Positions 8,517-17,589 of a DNA stretch of 62,550 nucleotides are shown here, one piece after another. The DNA comes from Prevotella sp. (GTDB lineage: Bacteria; Bacteroidota; Bacteroidia; Bacteroidales; Bacteroidaceae): positions 1 through 62,550 of the forward strand of contig JAFVFY010000068.1 of NCBI GenBank assembly GCA_017475265.1. Reading direction: 5' to 3'. The stretch's first letter is position 1. Each line of letters begins with the position of its first letter. Below the pieces are notes generated by a model. It had not been told where the DNA came from and made no database searches. It saw only the letters and a program-made list of their open reading frames with translations. A program made the translations under genes and the position numbers.

Positions 8517-8650
8517 AGCCCCCTAAGTTAGGGGGTTGGGGGTCTGAACAAGCGAAACAATCAGACACCTTTTTTATATTTATGTTGGATTTCTAAAGGA
8601 AGTTGGAATCTGCGCCTGTTCAGACCCCCAACCCCCTAACTTAGGGGGCT
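8517..8650. repeat. paired inverted 34-bp arms around a 66-bp spacer
   Basis: The arms at 8517-8550 and 8617-8650 are reverse complements (core CCCCCTAACTTAGGGGGTT). Each arm also holds a near-palindrome, so a very stable stem is possible. A third, single copy is at 10954-10987. It lies between the symporter and porin genes. Confidence 0.85.
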
Positions 8651-8651
8651 T

Positions 8652-9722
8652 TCAAAACGCCACCTGCAGCTGAGCCTGCAGATTGTTATAGTCTTTCTGG
8701 TACTGGCTCCAGGTGCGGGTATACTGCAGCTGGAGGCGGCATTTCTTGTAGAACCAATACTGGAGGCCGAGGGTGGCCTGTGTCTGGTCGTATTCCATCT
8801 TCGTGTTACGGTCGAACCAGTCGGCCGAGGCAATCATGTCCAAGGCTCCTGCCACGGGCACACAGGCCGTGACGTAGGCACCCTGACTGTTCACCTCGCC
8901 ATCTTTACCCGTGAGATACTCTCCACGGATGCTCACCGGGCGTGCCTCCTTGTACTTGCTGGGGGCGAAAGCTCCAAACTTATACTCTGCACCACCGGTG
9001 ATACGGTCGCGGCGGTAGTCGTCGCCTTCGTGTATGTCGGGGTTCCAGGCCGCCGTGCCGATGGCGTGGCCGTAGCCTTTCTGTCCTGAGACCACGAGGC
9101 GCAGACCCTCTACGGGACGAATGTCGAGCTTTGCCAGCACGTCCTTCTTGTTGTTGCCGTCTTTTTTGTTGATGCCCTGGCCGCTCATCAGCGCCACCTC
9201 ATAGTGCAGGTGGTCGTTCAGCACGTCGCCGTAGGCCAAGAATCCCAGGTCACGGCCATAGTTAACGCCGTGCAACGGGTCGCTGCCGCAGCCCGTTAGG
9301 TAGGTGATACTCTGCGCGCACACGTCGATAAGCTCCAGTACGGTGGGCGACATCGGGTTCTCCAGCGAGAGGCTGTTCTTGAACTGACCAAGACGCAGCG
9401 TCAAAGCCTTGTCGTTGCTCACGCGGAAATCGCAGTAGTACTCCTGCACCACGCTCGAGAAGTCGTGCATGAAGAGGAACGACCAGCGGTCGGTGATGCG
9501 TGCCTTGGCCCACAGCAGCGTGCGCTTCAGGTTGTACTCGTTGGTCTGCTTGCCGTTAGCATCGTTCCACGAATAGCCCGCCTGGGCATATCCGTTAAGC
9601 TCGATGCGGCTGCGCAGGTCGCTTAACCAATCGGTGTCATCCTTCGTCTGGCCTTGCACAGGCAGACAGGCCATGACACTCCAAACAGAGGCCAATAGAC
9701 CAATGGTTAAAGTTTTTCTCAT
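8652..9722 (-). CDS. outer-membrane porin (OprO/P-like)
   Basis: The 356-residue protein begins at the ATG at 9722 with a signal peptide (MRKTLTIGLLASVWSVMACLPVQGQ). An upstream in-frame extension to 10193 runs over the promoter and the divergent gene and is not real. The mature part is beta-strand rich, begins SRIELNGYAQAGYSWND, contains LRLGQFKNSLSLENPMSP (the phosphate-selective porin O/P style) and ends in aromatic-terminated LQAQLQVAF, as outer-membrane barrels do. The likely role is a passive channel; the true substrate is unknown. A canonical promoter lies 70 bases upstream. Confidence 0.85.
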   Translation of the reverse strand: MRKTLTIGLLASVWSVMACLPVQGQTKDDTDWLSDLRSRIELNGYAQAGYSWNDANGKQTNEYNLKRTLLWAKARITDRWSFLFMHDFSSVVQEYYCDFRVSNDKALTLRLGQFKNSLSLENPMSPTVLELIDVCAQSITYLTGCGSDPLHGVNYGRDLGFLAYGDVLNDHLHYEVALMSGQGINKKDGNNKKDVLAKLDIRPVEGLRLVVSGQKGYGHAIGTAAWNPDIHEGDDYRRDRITGGAEYKFGAFAPSKYKEARPVSIRGEYLTGKDGEVNSQGAYVTACVPVAGALDMIASADWFDRNTKMEYDQTQATLGLQYWFYKKCRLQLQYTRTWSQYQKDYNNLQAQLQVAF

Positions 9723-9792
9723 GTGGTAAATTAAGTTTAGTTTGTAATAATAAAAATAAATTTGTGTAATAATTGCTTTCTCAAATCGGCTG

Positions 9793-9824
9793 CAAAGGTA
9801 CGGATTTTCTTCTTTAGCACCAAA
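9793..9824 (-). promoter_or_regulatory. porin promoter
   Basis: TTTG (9824-9821), 20 bp, TACCTTTG (9800-9793) on the minus strand. Confidence 0.8.
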
Positions 9825-9879
9825 TGTTTTCCTGATTTTTGTATACTGGTGCGTTAAATAGTAGGTTTTGTGCTTATTA

Positions 9880-9911
9880 TTTGGTAGTTTGTGGAAAATG
9901 TCGTACCTTTG
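9880..9911 (+). promoter_or_regulatory. promoter of DMP19-like gene
   Basis: TTTG (9880-9883), 20 bp, TACCTTTG (9904-9911). The start would fall near 9917, only about 5 bases before the ATG at 9922. Confidence 0.8.
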
Positions 9912-9921
9912 CGGCCGTATT

Positions 9922-10431
9922 ATGAAACAGGTTACCGTAAAAGACTCCGAACTTTCGCAGGCCGCACTTGCTGGCATGGGCGACTTCCTGCAAGTGTTTA
10001 TCAACGCCATTCGTGAGGTCATTGGTGGTGAGCCAACACCTGAGACGATGGCCGAACTGAACGCCGACCAGATGACGTTGCTCTGCTGGGACACACTTCG
10101 TGAGGAGGTGATGGTAGGTGGCTTTATCCAGTTGATACATAATGGATATGGCACGTTCATCTTCAAGAATCCCTTTGCCAAGGCCCTGAACAAAATGTGG
10201 CATATCCGAGACCTCTCGAAGATGCTCTATGAGGTGCACACCCTGTGGCTGGAGAACCGCGAGGCATTGGAGCGTGACTGCACGGACGAGGAGTTCATGG
10301 CGCTCTATGAGCAGTTCCCGCAGTTTGATGACTACGACGACGCGTTCATAGAGAACGAGCCGCAATGGACGGAAGAGATAGCACATTACGTTGACAACCA
10401 CATTGAGCAGTTCGCCACAGTAATCCCATGA
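9922..10431 (+). CDS. DMP19/DUF4375-like protein
   Basis: The 169-residue, acidic, helical protein starts MKQVTVKDSELSQAALAGMG at 9922, the first ATG after the promoter (an upstream in-frame ATG at 9868 lies before the promoter). Segments such as NGYGTFIFKNPFAKALNKMW and FDDYDDAFIENEPQW resemble the DMP19 (DNA-mimic-like) family common in Bacteroidales. The function in this group is not established. It precedes smpB by 41 bases and may share its transcript. Confidence 0.6.
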   Translation: MKQVTVKDSELSQAALAGMGDFLQVFINAIREVIGGEPTPETMAELNADQMTLLCWDTLREEVMVGGFIQLIHNGYGTFIFKNPFAKALNKMWHIRDLSKMLYEVHTLWLENREALERDCTDEEFMALYEQFPQFDDYDDAFIENEPQWTEEIAHYVDNHIEQFATVIP

Positions 10432-10469
10432 GGCCCATAAGCCCCATTAAGCCCATCAAGCCCTATTAA
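10432..10469. repeat. simple repeat, AAGCCCAT type
   Basis: About four drifting copies of AAGCCCATTA between the DMP19-like gene and smpB. Confidence 0.6.
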
Positions 10470-10472
10470 ACA

Positions 10473-10955
10473 ATGAACAAGCAGCAAGAGGAGATTCGGA
10501 AAAAGAGTCCCGTACAGATAAAGAACAAGAAAGCGGCCTTTGAATACTTCTTCATTGAGGAATTTACCGCAGGCTTGGTGCTTACCGGCACCGAGATAAA
10601 GTCTATCCGTGCAGGCAAGGCAAGTCTGGTTGACACCTATTGCACGATTATCACTGGTGAGATTTGGGTGAAGAGCATGAGCATCAGTCCCTATTTCTAT
10701 GGTTCCTACAATAACCATGAGCAGAAGCGTGACCGTAAGCTGTTGCTCACTAGGCGAGAGATTGCCCGACTGGAGAGTGCCACACGACAGACGGGCTATA
10801 CCATTGTGCCTACGTTGGTGTGGATTGACGAGAATGGACGTGCCAAGATGGACATCGCGCTCTGTAAGGGAAAGAAAGCCTACGACAAGCGGCAGACGAT
10901 GAAGGAAAAGGAAGACCGGCGGGAAATGGACCGTGCAATGAAAGATTTCCGTTAG
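10473..10955 (+). CDS. smpB: SsrA-binding protein SmpB
   Basis: The 160-residue RNA-binding protein joins tmRNA to stalled ribosomes in trans-translation. The sequence shows the OB-fold core [37 protein letters not shown], and the basic tail [20 protein letters not shown] that folds on the ribosome. Length is normal. Its TAG stop overlaps the start of a repeat copy at 10954. Confidence 0.95.
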   Translation: MNKQQEEIRKKSPVQIKNKKAAFEYFFIEEFTAGLVLTGTEIKSIRAGKASLVDTYCTIITGEIWVKSMSISPYFYGSYNNHEQKRDRKLLLTRREIARLESATRQTGYTIVPTLVWIDENGRAKMDIALCKGKKAYDKRQTMKEKEDRREMDRAMKDFR

Positions 10956-10987
10956 CCCCCTAAGATAAGGGGGTTGGGGGGCTGAAC
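10954..10987. repeat. single CCCCCTAAG-type repeat arm
   Basis: One arm like those at 8517 and 8617 (AGCCCCCTAAGATAAGGGGG, then TTGGGGGGCTGAAC). It begins within the smpB stop codon and ends 7 bases before the next gene. Confidence 0.75.
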
Positions 10988-10994
10988 AAGACAA

Positions 10995-11618
10995 ATGGAT
11001 ATGATAAAGACTATTATATTTGACCTCGGTGGTGTCATCCTCACCATCGACCATGATGAAGCTGTTCGTCGCTTCACACAACTGGGGTTAAAGGATGCCA
11101 CCACTTGGCTCGACCCCTATACTCAGACTGGTATTTTCGGCGAACTGGAGAACGGATTAATCACGGCCGAGGACTTCCGCCGTGAGCTGAGCCTGATTAT
11201 TGGCCGCGAGGTGACGATGGCTGAGTGTGAGTATGCCTGGCAGGGCTATGCCAAGGAGGTGCCTCAGCGGAACCTTGACTTACTCTTACGTTTGAAGAAG
11301 GAGGGATACCGCGTGATTCTTCTCTCGAACACCAACCCATGTATGATGGCCTGGGCAATGTCGTCGGCTTTCGACGGTAAGGGCCATGCCTTGGATTACT
11401 ATTTCGATGCCTGCTACCTGAGCTATCAGTTGAAAGTGATGAAACCCGACGAGACATTCTTCCGTCGGGTGCTTATGGCCGAAAAGACACCACCAGGAGA
11501 ATGTCTCTTTGTGGATGATGGGCCACGAAACGTTGCTGCTGCCAGTCAGATAGGCATCAAAACCTTCTGCCCGCAGAACGGGGAGGACTGGACAGCGAAG
11601 ATTTACGATTATTTGTGA
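10995..11618 (+). CDS. HAD-family phosphatase (YihX-like)
   Basis: The 207-residue HAD hydrolase has motif I as IIFDLGGVILTID, motif II as VILLSNTNP, motif III Lys near KVMKPDETFF and motif IV as CLFVDDGPRNV. The DxGG form of motif I and the length fit the alpha-D-glucose-1-phosphatase-like (YihX) group. The exact substrate is unknown. The start could be MDMIKTI (10995) or the MIKTI Met two codons later. A repeat copy occupies its leader. Confidence 0.85.
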   Translation: MDMIKTIIFDLGGVILTIDHDEAVRRFTQLGLKDATTWLDPYTQTGIFGELENGLITAEDFRRELSLIIGREVTMAECEYAWQGYAKEVPQRNLDLLLRLKKEGYRVILLSNTNPCMMAWAMSSAFDGKGHALDYYFDACYLSYQLKVMKPDETFFRRVLMAEKTPPGECLFVDDGPRNVAAASQIGIKTFCPQNGEDWTAKIYDYL

Positions 11619-11631
11619 AGAAATGAAAGAT

Positions 11632-11649
11632 GGCGTGTCATGACACGCC
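11632..11649. terminator. perfect 18-bp palindrome between convergent genes
   Basis: GGCGTGTCA followed directly by TGACACGCC, between the ends of the HAD gene and pyrH. It could act in both directions, but no long T tract follows. Confidence 0.5.
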
Positions 11650-11671
11650 CTCCTTTCAATCCTATGGAATC

Positions 11672-12382
11672 CTATGGATGTACCAGCGTTCCGATTTCCT
11701 CGCCTTGCATGACGCGGAGCAGGTTTCCAGGAACGTCCATGTTGAAGACGTAGATGGGAAGGTTGTTGTCCTGGCACATGCAGATGGCGGTAAGGTCCAT
11801 GACCTTCAGACCACGGGCGAGAACTTCCTTGTAGCTGATGTCGTGGAACTTAGTAGCCGTTGGGTCTTTCTCTGGGTCGGCGGTATAGATGCCGTCAACA
11901 CGCGTACCCTTGAGCATGACGTCGGCTTCTATCTCTATGCCGCGAAGGGAAGAACCTGTGTCGGTGGTGAAATAGGGTGAGCCAGTTCCGGCAGAGAAGA
12001 TGCAGACTTCACCACGCTCCATGGCCTCGATGGCTCGCCACTTAGTGTAGAACTCGCCGATAGGCTCCATGCGGATAGCGGTCATCACGCGGTTTTTGAC
12101 GCCGACGGCACCGAGTGCAGAACTGAGGGCGAGGGAGTTGATAACTGTGGCGCACATGCCCATCTGGTCGCCTTTGACGCGGTCGAAGCCTTTCTGAGAG
12201 CCACTAAGGCCTCGGAAAATGTTGCCTCCACCGATGACAATGCCTATCTGCACGCCCATCTCATGGACGTCCTTTATCTGCTGTGCATACTGCGACAGCC
12301 TTTCAGGGTCTATGCCATAGCCCTGCTTTCCCATCAGGCTCTCGCCTGACAGCTTTAGAAGAATACGATTGAATCTTGCCAT
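11672..12382 (-). CDS. pyrH: UMP kinase
   Basis: The 236-residue enzyme phosphorylates UMP to UDP for pyrimidine and nucleotide-sugar supply. The amino-acid-kinase fold is clear: KLSGESLMGKQGYGID at the start, VIGGGNIFRGL for ATP/UMP binding, DQMGMCATVINSLAL, GTGSPYFTTDTGSSLRGIE and MDLTAICMCQDNNLPIYVFN. The length is that of bacterial PyrH hexamers. First of a line of minus-strand housekeeping genes with birA and dnaX upstream. Confidence 0.95.
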   Translation of the reverse strand: MARFNRILLKLSGESLMGKQGYGIDPERLSQYAQQIKDVHEMGVQIGIVIGGGNIFRGLSGSQKGFDRVKGDQMGMCATVINSLALSSALGAVGVKNRVMTAIRMEPIGEFYTKWRAIEAMERGEVCIFSAGTGSPYFTTDTGSSLRGIEIEADVMLKGTRVDGIYTADPEKDPTATKFHDISYKEVLARGLKVMDLTAICMCQDNNLPIYVFNMDVPGNLLRVMQGEEIGTLVHP

Positions 12383-12430
12383 AGTTTTTTGATTTTATCG
12401 GTATAACAAAAATAAAGTCATTATGTCTTT

Positions 12431-13162
12431 CTAGATGACGAACTGCACTTCCTTGAAGGCCAGACGATAGACTTCGCGGTTATCGTGTAGCAACTCCAGA
12501 TGCCCATCGTCAGATACATTTACTAGTTTACAGTCTTTCACGCTGCCATCGGCAAACCTGTAGGGCCAGGTCTCTTCCAAACGATACAGGTGATTGCGGT
12601 AAGAGGTGCGAATGGTCTCCCAACAGCCCGTCCTTACCATCTCCATATACTTTGCAAAGTTGCCCAGCACTTTCTGCAACACCTCGTTGCAATCTGTATC
12701 TTGTCCAAGAACCTGACGGAGTGACACGGGGTTTGGAGCATCGCTAAGGAACTTGTCTTGGTTTACGTTGATGCCCGTTCCGATGATACAATCCTTGAGA
12801 TACTGTCCCTTCAGGGTGGTCTCTATCAGCGTTCCACAAATCTTACTGTCTTTCCAGTAAATGTCATTTGGCCACTTTATCTTTACGTTGTCCACATAAC
12901 TGGCAATGGTTTCCCTGAGTGCTAGGGCATTGGCCATAGAGAGAATGAACTGTTCCGAAGCACGGATTTCCTTAGGACGGAACAGCATGGAGAACAGAAG
13001 GTTCTTTCCTCGCTCACTCTCCCAGGTATTGGTGCCGCAACCCCGTCCGGCAGTCTGGTGGTCAGTCCAGACAACGGTGAGTTCTTCTGAGGAGAAATCA
13101 TCGGCATGGTCACGTAGCCAACGGTTCGTGGAGTCAGTCTCAGGGAGGTGAATAATCGGCAT
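12431..13162 (-). CDS. birA: biotin--[acetyl-CoA-carboxylase] ligase
   Basis: The 243-residue enzyme attaches biotin to carrier proteins. Visible are the substrate motif DSTNRWLRDH, the biotin loop HQTAGRGCGTNTWESE, KWPNDIYWKDSKICG and GTGINVNQ. There is no N-terminal DNA-binding domain, so it is the monofunctional form, not a repressor. It starts 11 bases after the dnaX stop, so the two are likely co-transcribed. Confidence 0.93.
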   Translation of the reverse strand: MPIIHLPETDSTNRWLRDHADDFSSEELTVVWTDHQTAGRGCGTNTWESERGKNLLFSMLFRPKEIRASEQFILSMANALALRETIASYVDNVKIKWPNDIYWKDSKICGTLIETTLKGQYLKDCIIGTGINVNQDKFLSDAPNPVSLRQVLGQDTDCNEVLQKVLGNFAKYMEMVRTGCWETIRTSYRNHLYRLEETWPYRFADGSVKDCKLVNVSDDGHLELLHDNREVYRLAFKEVQFVI

Positions 13163-13173
13163 GGATTAACGTT

Positions 13174-14934
13174 CTACGCCAGTTCAAGGTCGAAGATTTC
13201 GCGGAGCTTTTCTATGGAGGGGTTCTGTGAGGTAAGCAGTTCGAACTGCTCGCGGCGGGTGAGAATCTTTTCTTTTTCCTCTTGCTCGGCAACGCGGAAA
13301 GTCAGGGATATAGCGGAATTGTGGAGATATAGCTTCAGCGTGGCGAGTATACTGCCGCGTATCTGCTCCACCTCGGTCTTGATAATCTCGTTGGGGACGA
13401 CAACCTCCACGTTAGGCACTTCGAGGATGGTGGGGTTCATGTTCTTCATGCGTGCCGCTATACCGCTGAGTCGCTGGGGCATACGGTTACACATGGCCAT
13501 CCATTGCAGTTCAAGGTCTTGCTGCGAGAACTGTTCTTGCTCGTCAGTCTTTTTGGTTTCCACTCCCTGTGTGCCAGGAAGTATTTGCATTTTCTTGTTC
13601 TGCTGGCGTAGGCTGTTCCACGATGAGCCAATGCTGGAAAGACGGAGCGTTGCTGGCCCTCCTGCGAGAGTTCCCTTTGCTACTGGGGGTGTCTGTTGAG
13701 GCTTCGGGGCTTCTTGTGTATTCGGTTTCTCAGCCGCGGCTACCTGCGGGGCCGACTGCTTGATGGGCTGAGCTTGCTGAATAAGTTGTTTGAACAGGGA
13801 TTTTAATCTTCTGGGCTTACGCCCACTACCAGGCGTGTCTTCTGGTTGCGTTATCTGTGCCACCTGGATGAGTGTCAGCTCTACAAGAAGACGCTTATTG
13901 GATGACGTGCGGTAGTTGATGTCGCAGTCGTTCATAATCTTCAACGCGGTGTAGAGGAAACGGGTATCTGCACGCTGTGCCTGTTCCTGATACCGTTGTC
14001 GCATCTGGTCGCTGACCTCCAGGAGTGGCAACGTCTGAGCATCTTTCGCCATAAGTACGTTGCGAGTATGCCTTGCCAGTCCTTGTACGAGCAGACCTGC
14101 ATCAAAGCCTTTGTTCAGTACGTCGTTAAGCAGCACCATGATGTCGGCCACCTTATTCTGTGTGGAGTAGTCGATGATGCGGAAGTAATATTCGGCATCG
14201 AGCACGTTGAGGTCTTCGATGACCTTCTGATACGTGATGTTCCCTTGGCAGAAAGATGCTGCCTGGTCGAAGATACTCAGCGCATCACGCATACCTCCGT
14301 CGGCCTTTTCGGCAATAACAGCCAGCGCCTCCTCCTCATATTGTATGCCTTCCTTCTCAGCCACATGCTTCAAGTGGTCGATGGTGTTCTTCACCGTCAT
14401 ACGCTCGAAGTCGTAAATCTGGCAACGGGAGAGGATAGTAGGAAGAATCTTGTGTTTCTCGGTCGTGGCGAGGATGAAGATGACATGAGCGGGTGGCTCC
14501 TCAAGTGTCTTGAGGAAAGCGTTGAAGGCTGCCGTAGAGAGCATGTGTACCTCGTCGATAATGAAGACCTTGTACTTGCCCACCTGCGGTGGTATGCGCG
14601 TCTGCTCCATGAGTGTCTTGATATGCTCCACGGAGTTGTTCGATGCAGCATCGAGCTCAAAGATATTCAGCGACCGCTGTTCATTGAACGATTGGCAGCT
14701 TTCACACTCGCCGCAAGCTTCTCCGTCTGCGGTAGGATTCTGGCAGTTGATGGCCTTGGCGAAGATACGTGCACAGGTGGTTTTTCCCACACCTCGAGGT
14801 CCGCAGAAGAGGTAGGCATGTGCCAGCTTGCCACTCTTCACGGCATTCTTCAGCGTAGTGGTCAGCGCGGACTGACCCACCACGGTGTCGAACGACATGG
14901 GACGGTATTTCCTTGCCGAAACTATATACTCCAT
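13174..14934 (-). CDS. dnaX: DNA polymerase III subunit gamma/tau
   Basis: The 586-residue clamp-loader ATPase has Walker A GPRGVGKT at 45-52, zinc cysteines C64, C74, C77 and C80, Walker B FIIDEVHML, sensor LATTEKHKILPTILSRC, and domain III to about residue 360. A low-complexity linker follows, then a C-terminal tau region ending FDLELA. The linker at about 414-427 (QTPPVAKGTLAGGPATL) is encoded by a simple-repeat copy (13653-13695) related to one in the DUF4450 gene. No slippery sequence for a gamma frameshift was evident. Confidence 0.95.
   Translation of the reverse strand: MEYIVSARKYRPMSFDTVVGQSALTTTLKNAVKSGKLAHAYLFCGPRGVGKTTCARIFAKAINCQNPTADGEACGECESCQSFNEQRSLNIFELDAASNNSVEHIKTLMEQTRIPPQVGKYKVFIIDEVHMLSTAAFNAFLKTLEEPPAHVIFILATTEKHKILPTILSRCQIYDFERMTVKNTIDHLKHVAEKEGIQYEEEALAVIAEKADGGMRDALSIFDQAASFCQGNITYQKVIEDLNVLDAEYYFRIIDYSTQNKVADIMVLLNDVLNKGFDAGLLVQGLARHTRNVLMAKDAQTLPLLEVSDQMRQRYQEQAQRADTRFLYTALKIMNDCDINYRTSSNKRLLVELTLIQVAQITQPEDTPGSGRKPRRLKSLFKQLIQQAQPIKQSAPQVAAAEKPNTQEAPKPQQTPPVAKGTLAGGPATLRLSSIGSSWNSLRQQNKKMQILPGTQGVETKKTDEQEQFSQQDLELQWMAMCNRMPQRLSGIAARMKNMNPTILEVPNVEVVVPNEIIKTEVEQIRGSILATLKLYLHNSAISLTFRVAEQEEKEKILTRREQFELLTSQNPSIEKLREIFDLELA
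13653..13695. repeat. repeat copy inside dnaX
   Basis: CCCCCAGTAGCAAAGGGAAC on the minus strand matches the CCCCCTGTAGCGAAGGGGGC unit in the DUF4450 gene (about 40049-40068). It lies in frame in the dnaX linker. Confidence 0.6.
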
Positions 14935-14940
14935 AACAGG

Positions 14941-17466
14941 TTATTTCAGCACGTTGACAATGGTGGCAATCATCGTGGCGATGCTAGCCGTTGACGTTCC
15001 GATAGCCAACAGCTCAGCCGTCGAGAGCTTGTGTCCGCGCTGCTTCGTCGGCACCACAATCTCACAACCCGGCATGGGCTTGTGCTTGCGGTCAGCCTTT
15101 GCCACAGTACCGTTCATATAAATAATGTACGTCTTTTTCTTCTTTGAGTTGTCGCTCCATCCACCAGCTTGGTTGATGTAGTACTCCAAGTCTTTACCCT
15201 CCACATAGCTCACGGTATTGGGGTACATCACTTCGCCGTTAATCTTCACCGTACCAGAATATTCAGGCACGACGATGCGGTCTCCTGCACGCAACACTAT
15301 ATCGGCATCACAACCTGGGTTAGCCAAAGCTTTGTTCAGTTCAATGCCCACGTCATACGTTGGTCCAAGGTCCAGGCTACTGATGTCTATAGAGTCCTTC
15401 GCGTTCTTGCTCGAGCGCTTGGCAGCCTCCAGAATAGCTTCCTTTCGTGCAAGCTCATCGGCGGTGCGCTTTCTTATGAGTCTTGCTCCTGGTGCGTAGG
15501 CAGTCTTGGTGAGACCACCAGCACGATTGATGACCTCGCTAAGGCGCTCACTCCTTTTCGAAAGGGTGTAGCCGCCTTCGAAGAGCACTTCACCTTCAAC
15601 CGTCACACCTCTCTGGTCCATGTAACCTGGACTGCGCCGCACGTATACACAGTCGAAAGGCTCCAGATGGAAGGCACTATTGCCCTCTCCGACGACAAAA
15701 CCGTCTTTGAGGTCGAAACTGTAGAGGTAGGCGATGGTGTCGCTCGACTGAGTGGCACTTGGGTTAACGATACGCCGTGCTACTTCTACCTTGGCAGTAG
15801 AGGCTGATTCGGTCAGTCCTCCTGCTTGCAGGATGAAGTCCTCAAGTGTTTCGTTGGCGGCATATTTGTAGATGCCTGGGGATTGCACCTCACCTGTGAT
15901 TGTTATCGTCTGGTTTTCAATATATTCCCTCTTGGTAGGTACGAAGAGCACGTCCTCGTTCTGCAGCACCACGTCGCTGACTCTGCCGTCGAGAATGCCA
16001 GCAAGGTCAACTGACAACACTTCAAGTGTGCGATCAGGCCTCATGCGATGCATGACAGCATGTGTGGTGAAGGCATCTTCGGTAACTCCCTGTGCACTCT
16101 CAATAAGTGAACGTACGGAAGTGATGTCGCCGCCAATGTTATATTTTCCCGGACGGAAAACGGCTCCTATTACCTCAGCCATATTCTGATAGCGGTTCAG
16201 GATGGAGTCTACGGTTACGCTGTCGCCGTCGGCCATTTGGAATGTTCCCATGTCGAATTCGCCCACAGTATGCACGGAGCGCAGGGCACCATTCTTGCGC
16301 AATACCCTGACACTACCACGATAGGCATCGCTGGCAAAGCCTCCAGAGTATTTGATAAGTGAGTTAAGGCTCTCACCCTGTTTCATCTCGTAGTACATGG
16401 GACGCTTCACTCGTCCGGTGATGCTCACCAGGCAGTCGTACGACTCGACGATAATCATGTCGTTGTCGGTCAGTTTCACGTTGCCCGTGGCCTTTCCGTT
16501 AAGGATGTAGTCATAGACATCGACAGTCGAGATGAGGCGATTGTTGCGATACACCTTAATATTTCTCAAGGTACCAAGGTCGCTGATGCCACCGGCCATG
16601 TAGAGTGCATTGAACACGGTGGAGAAAGCCGACATGGTATAGGTGCCCGGAGCGTTCACCTCACCGGCTATGTTCACCGTGATGGAACGTGTTTGACCCA
16701 CGCTGAGGCGTATCTGGCTACTGCTGTAGCGTGCGCCAAGTTGTGAGCGCAGATAGGATGAGGCCTGCGATACGCTCATACCCCCAATCTGGATGGGGCC
16801 GAAGCCCTGTATGGTGATGAAGCCGTCGGGTGAGACGGTCTCATGGAAACTCTCCTGCGAGGCTCCGTAGACATCGACGATGACGGCATCGCCAGGCCCC
16901 AGCACATAGTCCTTTGGGGTAGCGATGTTCATGTTGGGCTCAAAGGTCAGGTTCTCGTTGTTGAAGAGGTCGTGGCCGAAAATCTTGTTCTGGTTGGATT
17001 GCTCTGCCCTGAGGATTTCCCGAAGCATAGCAAGAGAGTCCGTAGGTAACAGGTCGCCTAGCTCATTTTGGTAAGCAATAAATTCGGGGTCATTAGGACT
17101 GTAATTCTTGCGCAACTGAATCTCTCCCCGTAGTTTGGTGTTGCTCGAAACACCATTGTCCTTCCTTTCCTGCCCGTTGTTTACCCTCATTCTGCTGGAG
17201 ACTTGTTCCATGCTCTCTTCAGCTACCATACCAAGTCCCGCATTTTTGATTTGCTGCTCGTATCTGCGCTTTACACGCTGTATCTGCTGAATGTCCACAC
17301 CACGCTGAATCAGCTTTGTGATGATTTCGTTTTGTGAGGAGCCTTTGTCGCGCTCCTGTAAGATGAAGGTAATCAACTGTTGGTCTGTCATCCCCGTCTG
17401 CGCCTGAATATGTGCCGGGGCCATCGAGAATAGCGCCAAGGCTAAAATAAAGAAGATTTTTCTCAT
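14941..17466 (-). CDS. polysaccharide export protein with SLBB domains
   Basis: The 841-residue outer-membrane-associated protein has a signal peptide (MRKIFFILALALFSMAPAHI), a helical lead-in, a poly_export domain (YVLGPGDAVIVDVYGASQES, about 185-260) and a run of SLBB-type beta-grasp domains (ITVNIAGEVNAPGTYTMSAF, ITITGEVQSPGIYKY, VTVEGEVLFEGGYTL, VKINGEVMYPNTVSYVEGKD). The C-terminus has a short hydrophobic segment. This is the Wza-like capsule or exopolysaccharide export family, enlarged as is usual in Bacteroidetes. It ends 6 bases before dnaX starts. Its likely partner Wzc lies 29 kb away. Confidence 0.88.
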   Translation of the reverse strand: MRKIFFILALALFSMAPAHIQAQTGMTDQQLITFILQERDKGSSQNEIITKLIQRGVDIQQIQRVKRRYEQQIKNAGLGMVAEESMEQVSSRMRVNNGQERKDNGVSSNTKLRGEIQLRKNYSPNDPEFIAYQNELGDLLPTDSLAMLREILRAEQSNQNKIFGHDLFNNENLTFEPNMNIATPKDYVLGPGDAVIVDVYGASQESFHETVSPDGFITIQGFGPIQIGGMSVSQASSYLRSQLGARYSSSQIRLSVGQTRSITVNIAGEVNAPGTYTMSAFSTVFNALYMAGGISDLGTLRNIKVYRNNRLISTVDVYDYILNGKATGNVKLTDNDMIIVESYDCLVSITGRVKRPMYYEMKQGESLNSLIKYSGGFASDAYRGSVRVLRKNGALRSVHTVGEFDMGTFQMADGDSVTVDSILNRYQNMAEVIGAVFRPGKYNIGGDITSVRSLIESAQGVTEDAFTTHAVMHRMRPDRTLEVLSVDLAGILDGRVSDVVLQNEDVLFVPTKREYIENQTITITGEVQSPGIYKYAANETLEDFILQAGGLTESASTAKVEVARRIVNPSATQSSDTIAYLYSFDLKDGFVVGEGNSAFHLEPFDCVYVRRSPGYMDQRGVTVEGEVLFEGGYTLSKRSERLSEVINRAGGLTKTAYAPGARLIRKRTADELARKEAILEAAKRSSKNAKDSIDISSLDLGPTYDVGIELNKALANPGCDADIVLRAGDRIVVPEYSGTVKINGEVMYPNTVSYVEGKDLEYYINQAGGWSDNSKKKKTYIIYMNGTVAKADRKHKPMPGCEIVVPTKQRGHKLSTAELLAIGTSTASIATMIATIVNVLK

Positions 17467-17589
17467 ATCTTTAGTTCGTTATTTCACATTATATAATAAA
17501 GAATAACTAGAAAAATAATAAAATATTGTTATAGAAGCTTTTTATTTGCAATCTTCACTCGTAATTCGTCATTCATCATTTGTATGTCA

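Noticed and set aside
9723-10193. Long N-terminal extension of the porin frame
   Set aside because: It runs through the divergent promoter pair and the opposite-strand DMP19-like gene, and has no signal peptide until the ATG at 9722.
14941-14990. dnaX frameshift or gamma form
   Set aside because: No A-rich slippery site with a following stem was evident in the dnaX coding sequence; only the full tau-like product is supported.
13996-14994. Plus-strand open frame opposite dnaX
   Set aside because: Antisense shadow; no start signal and no protein family resemblance.
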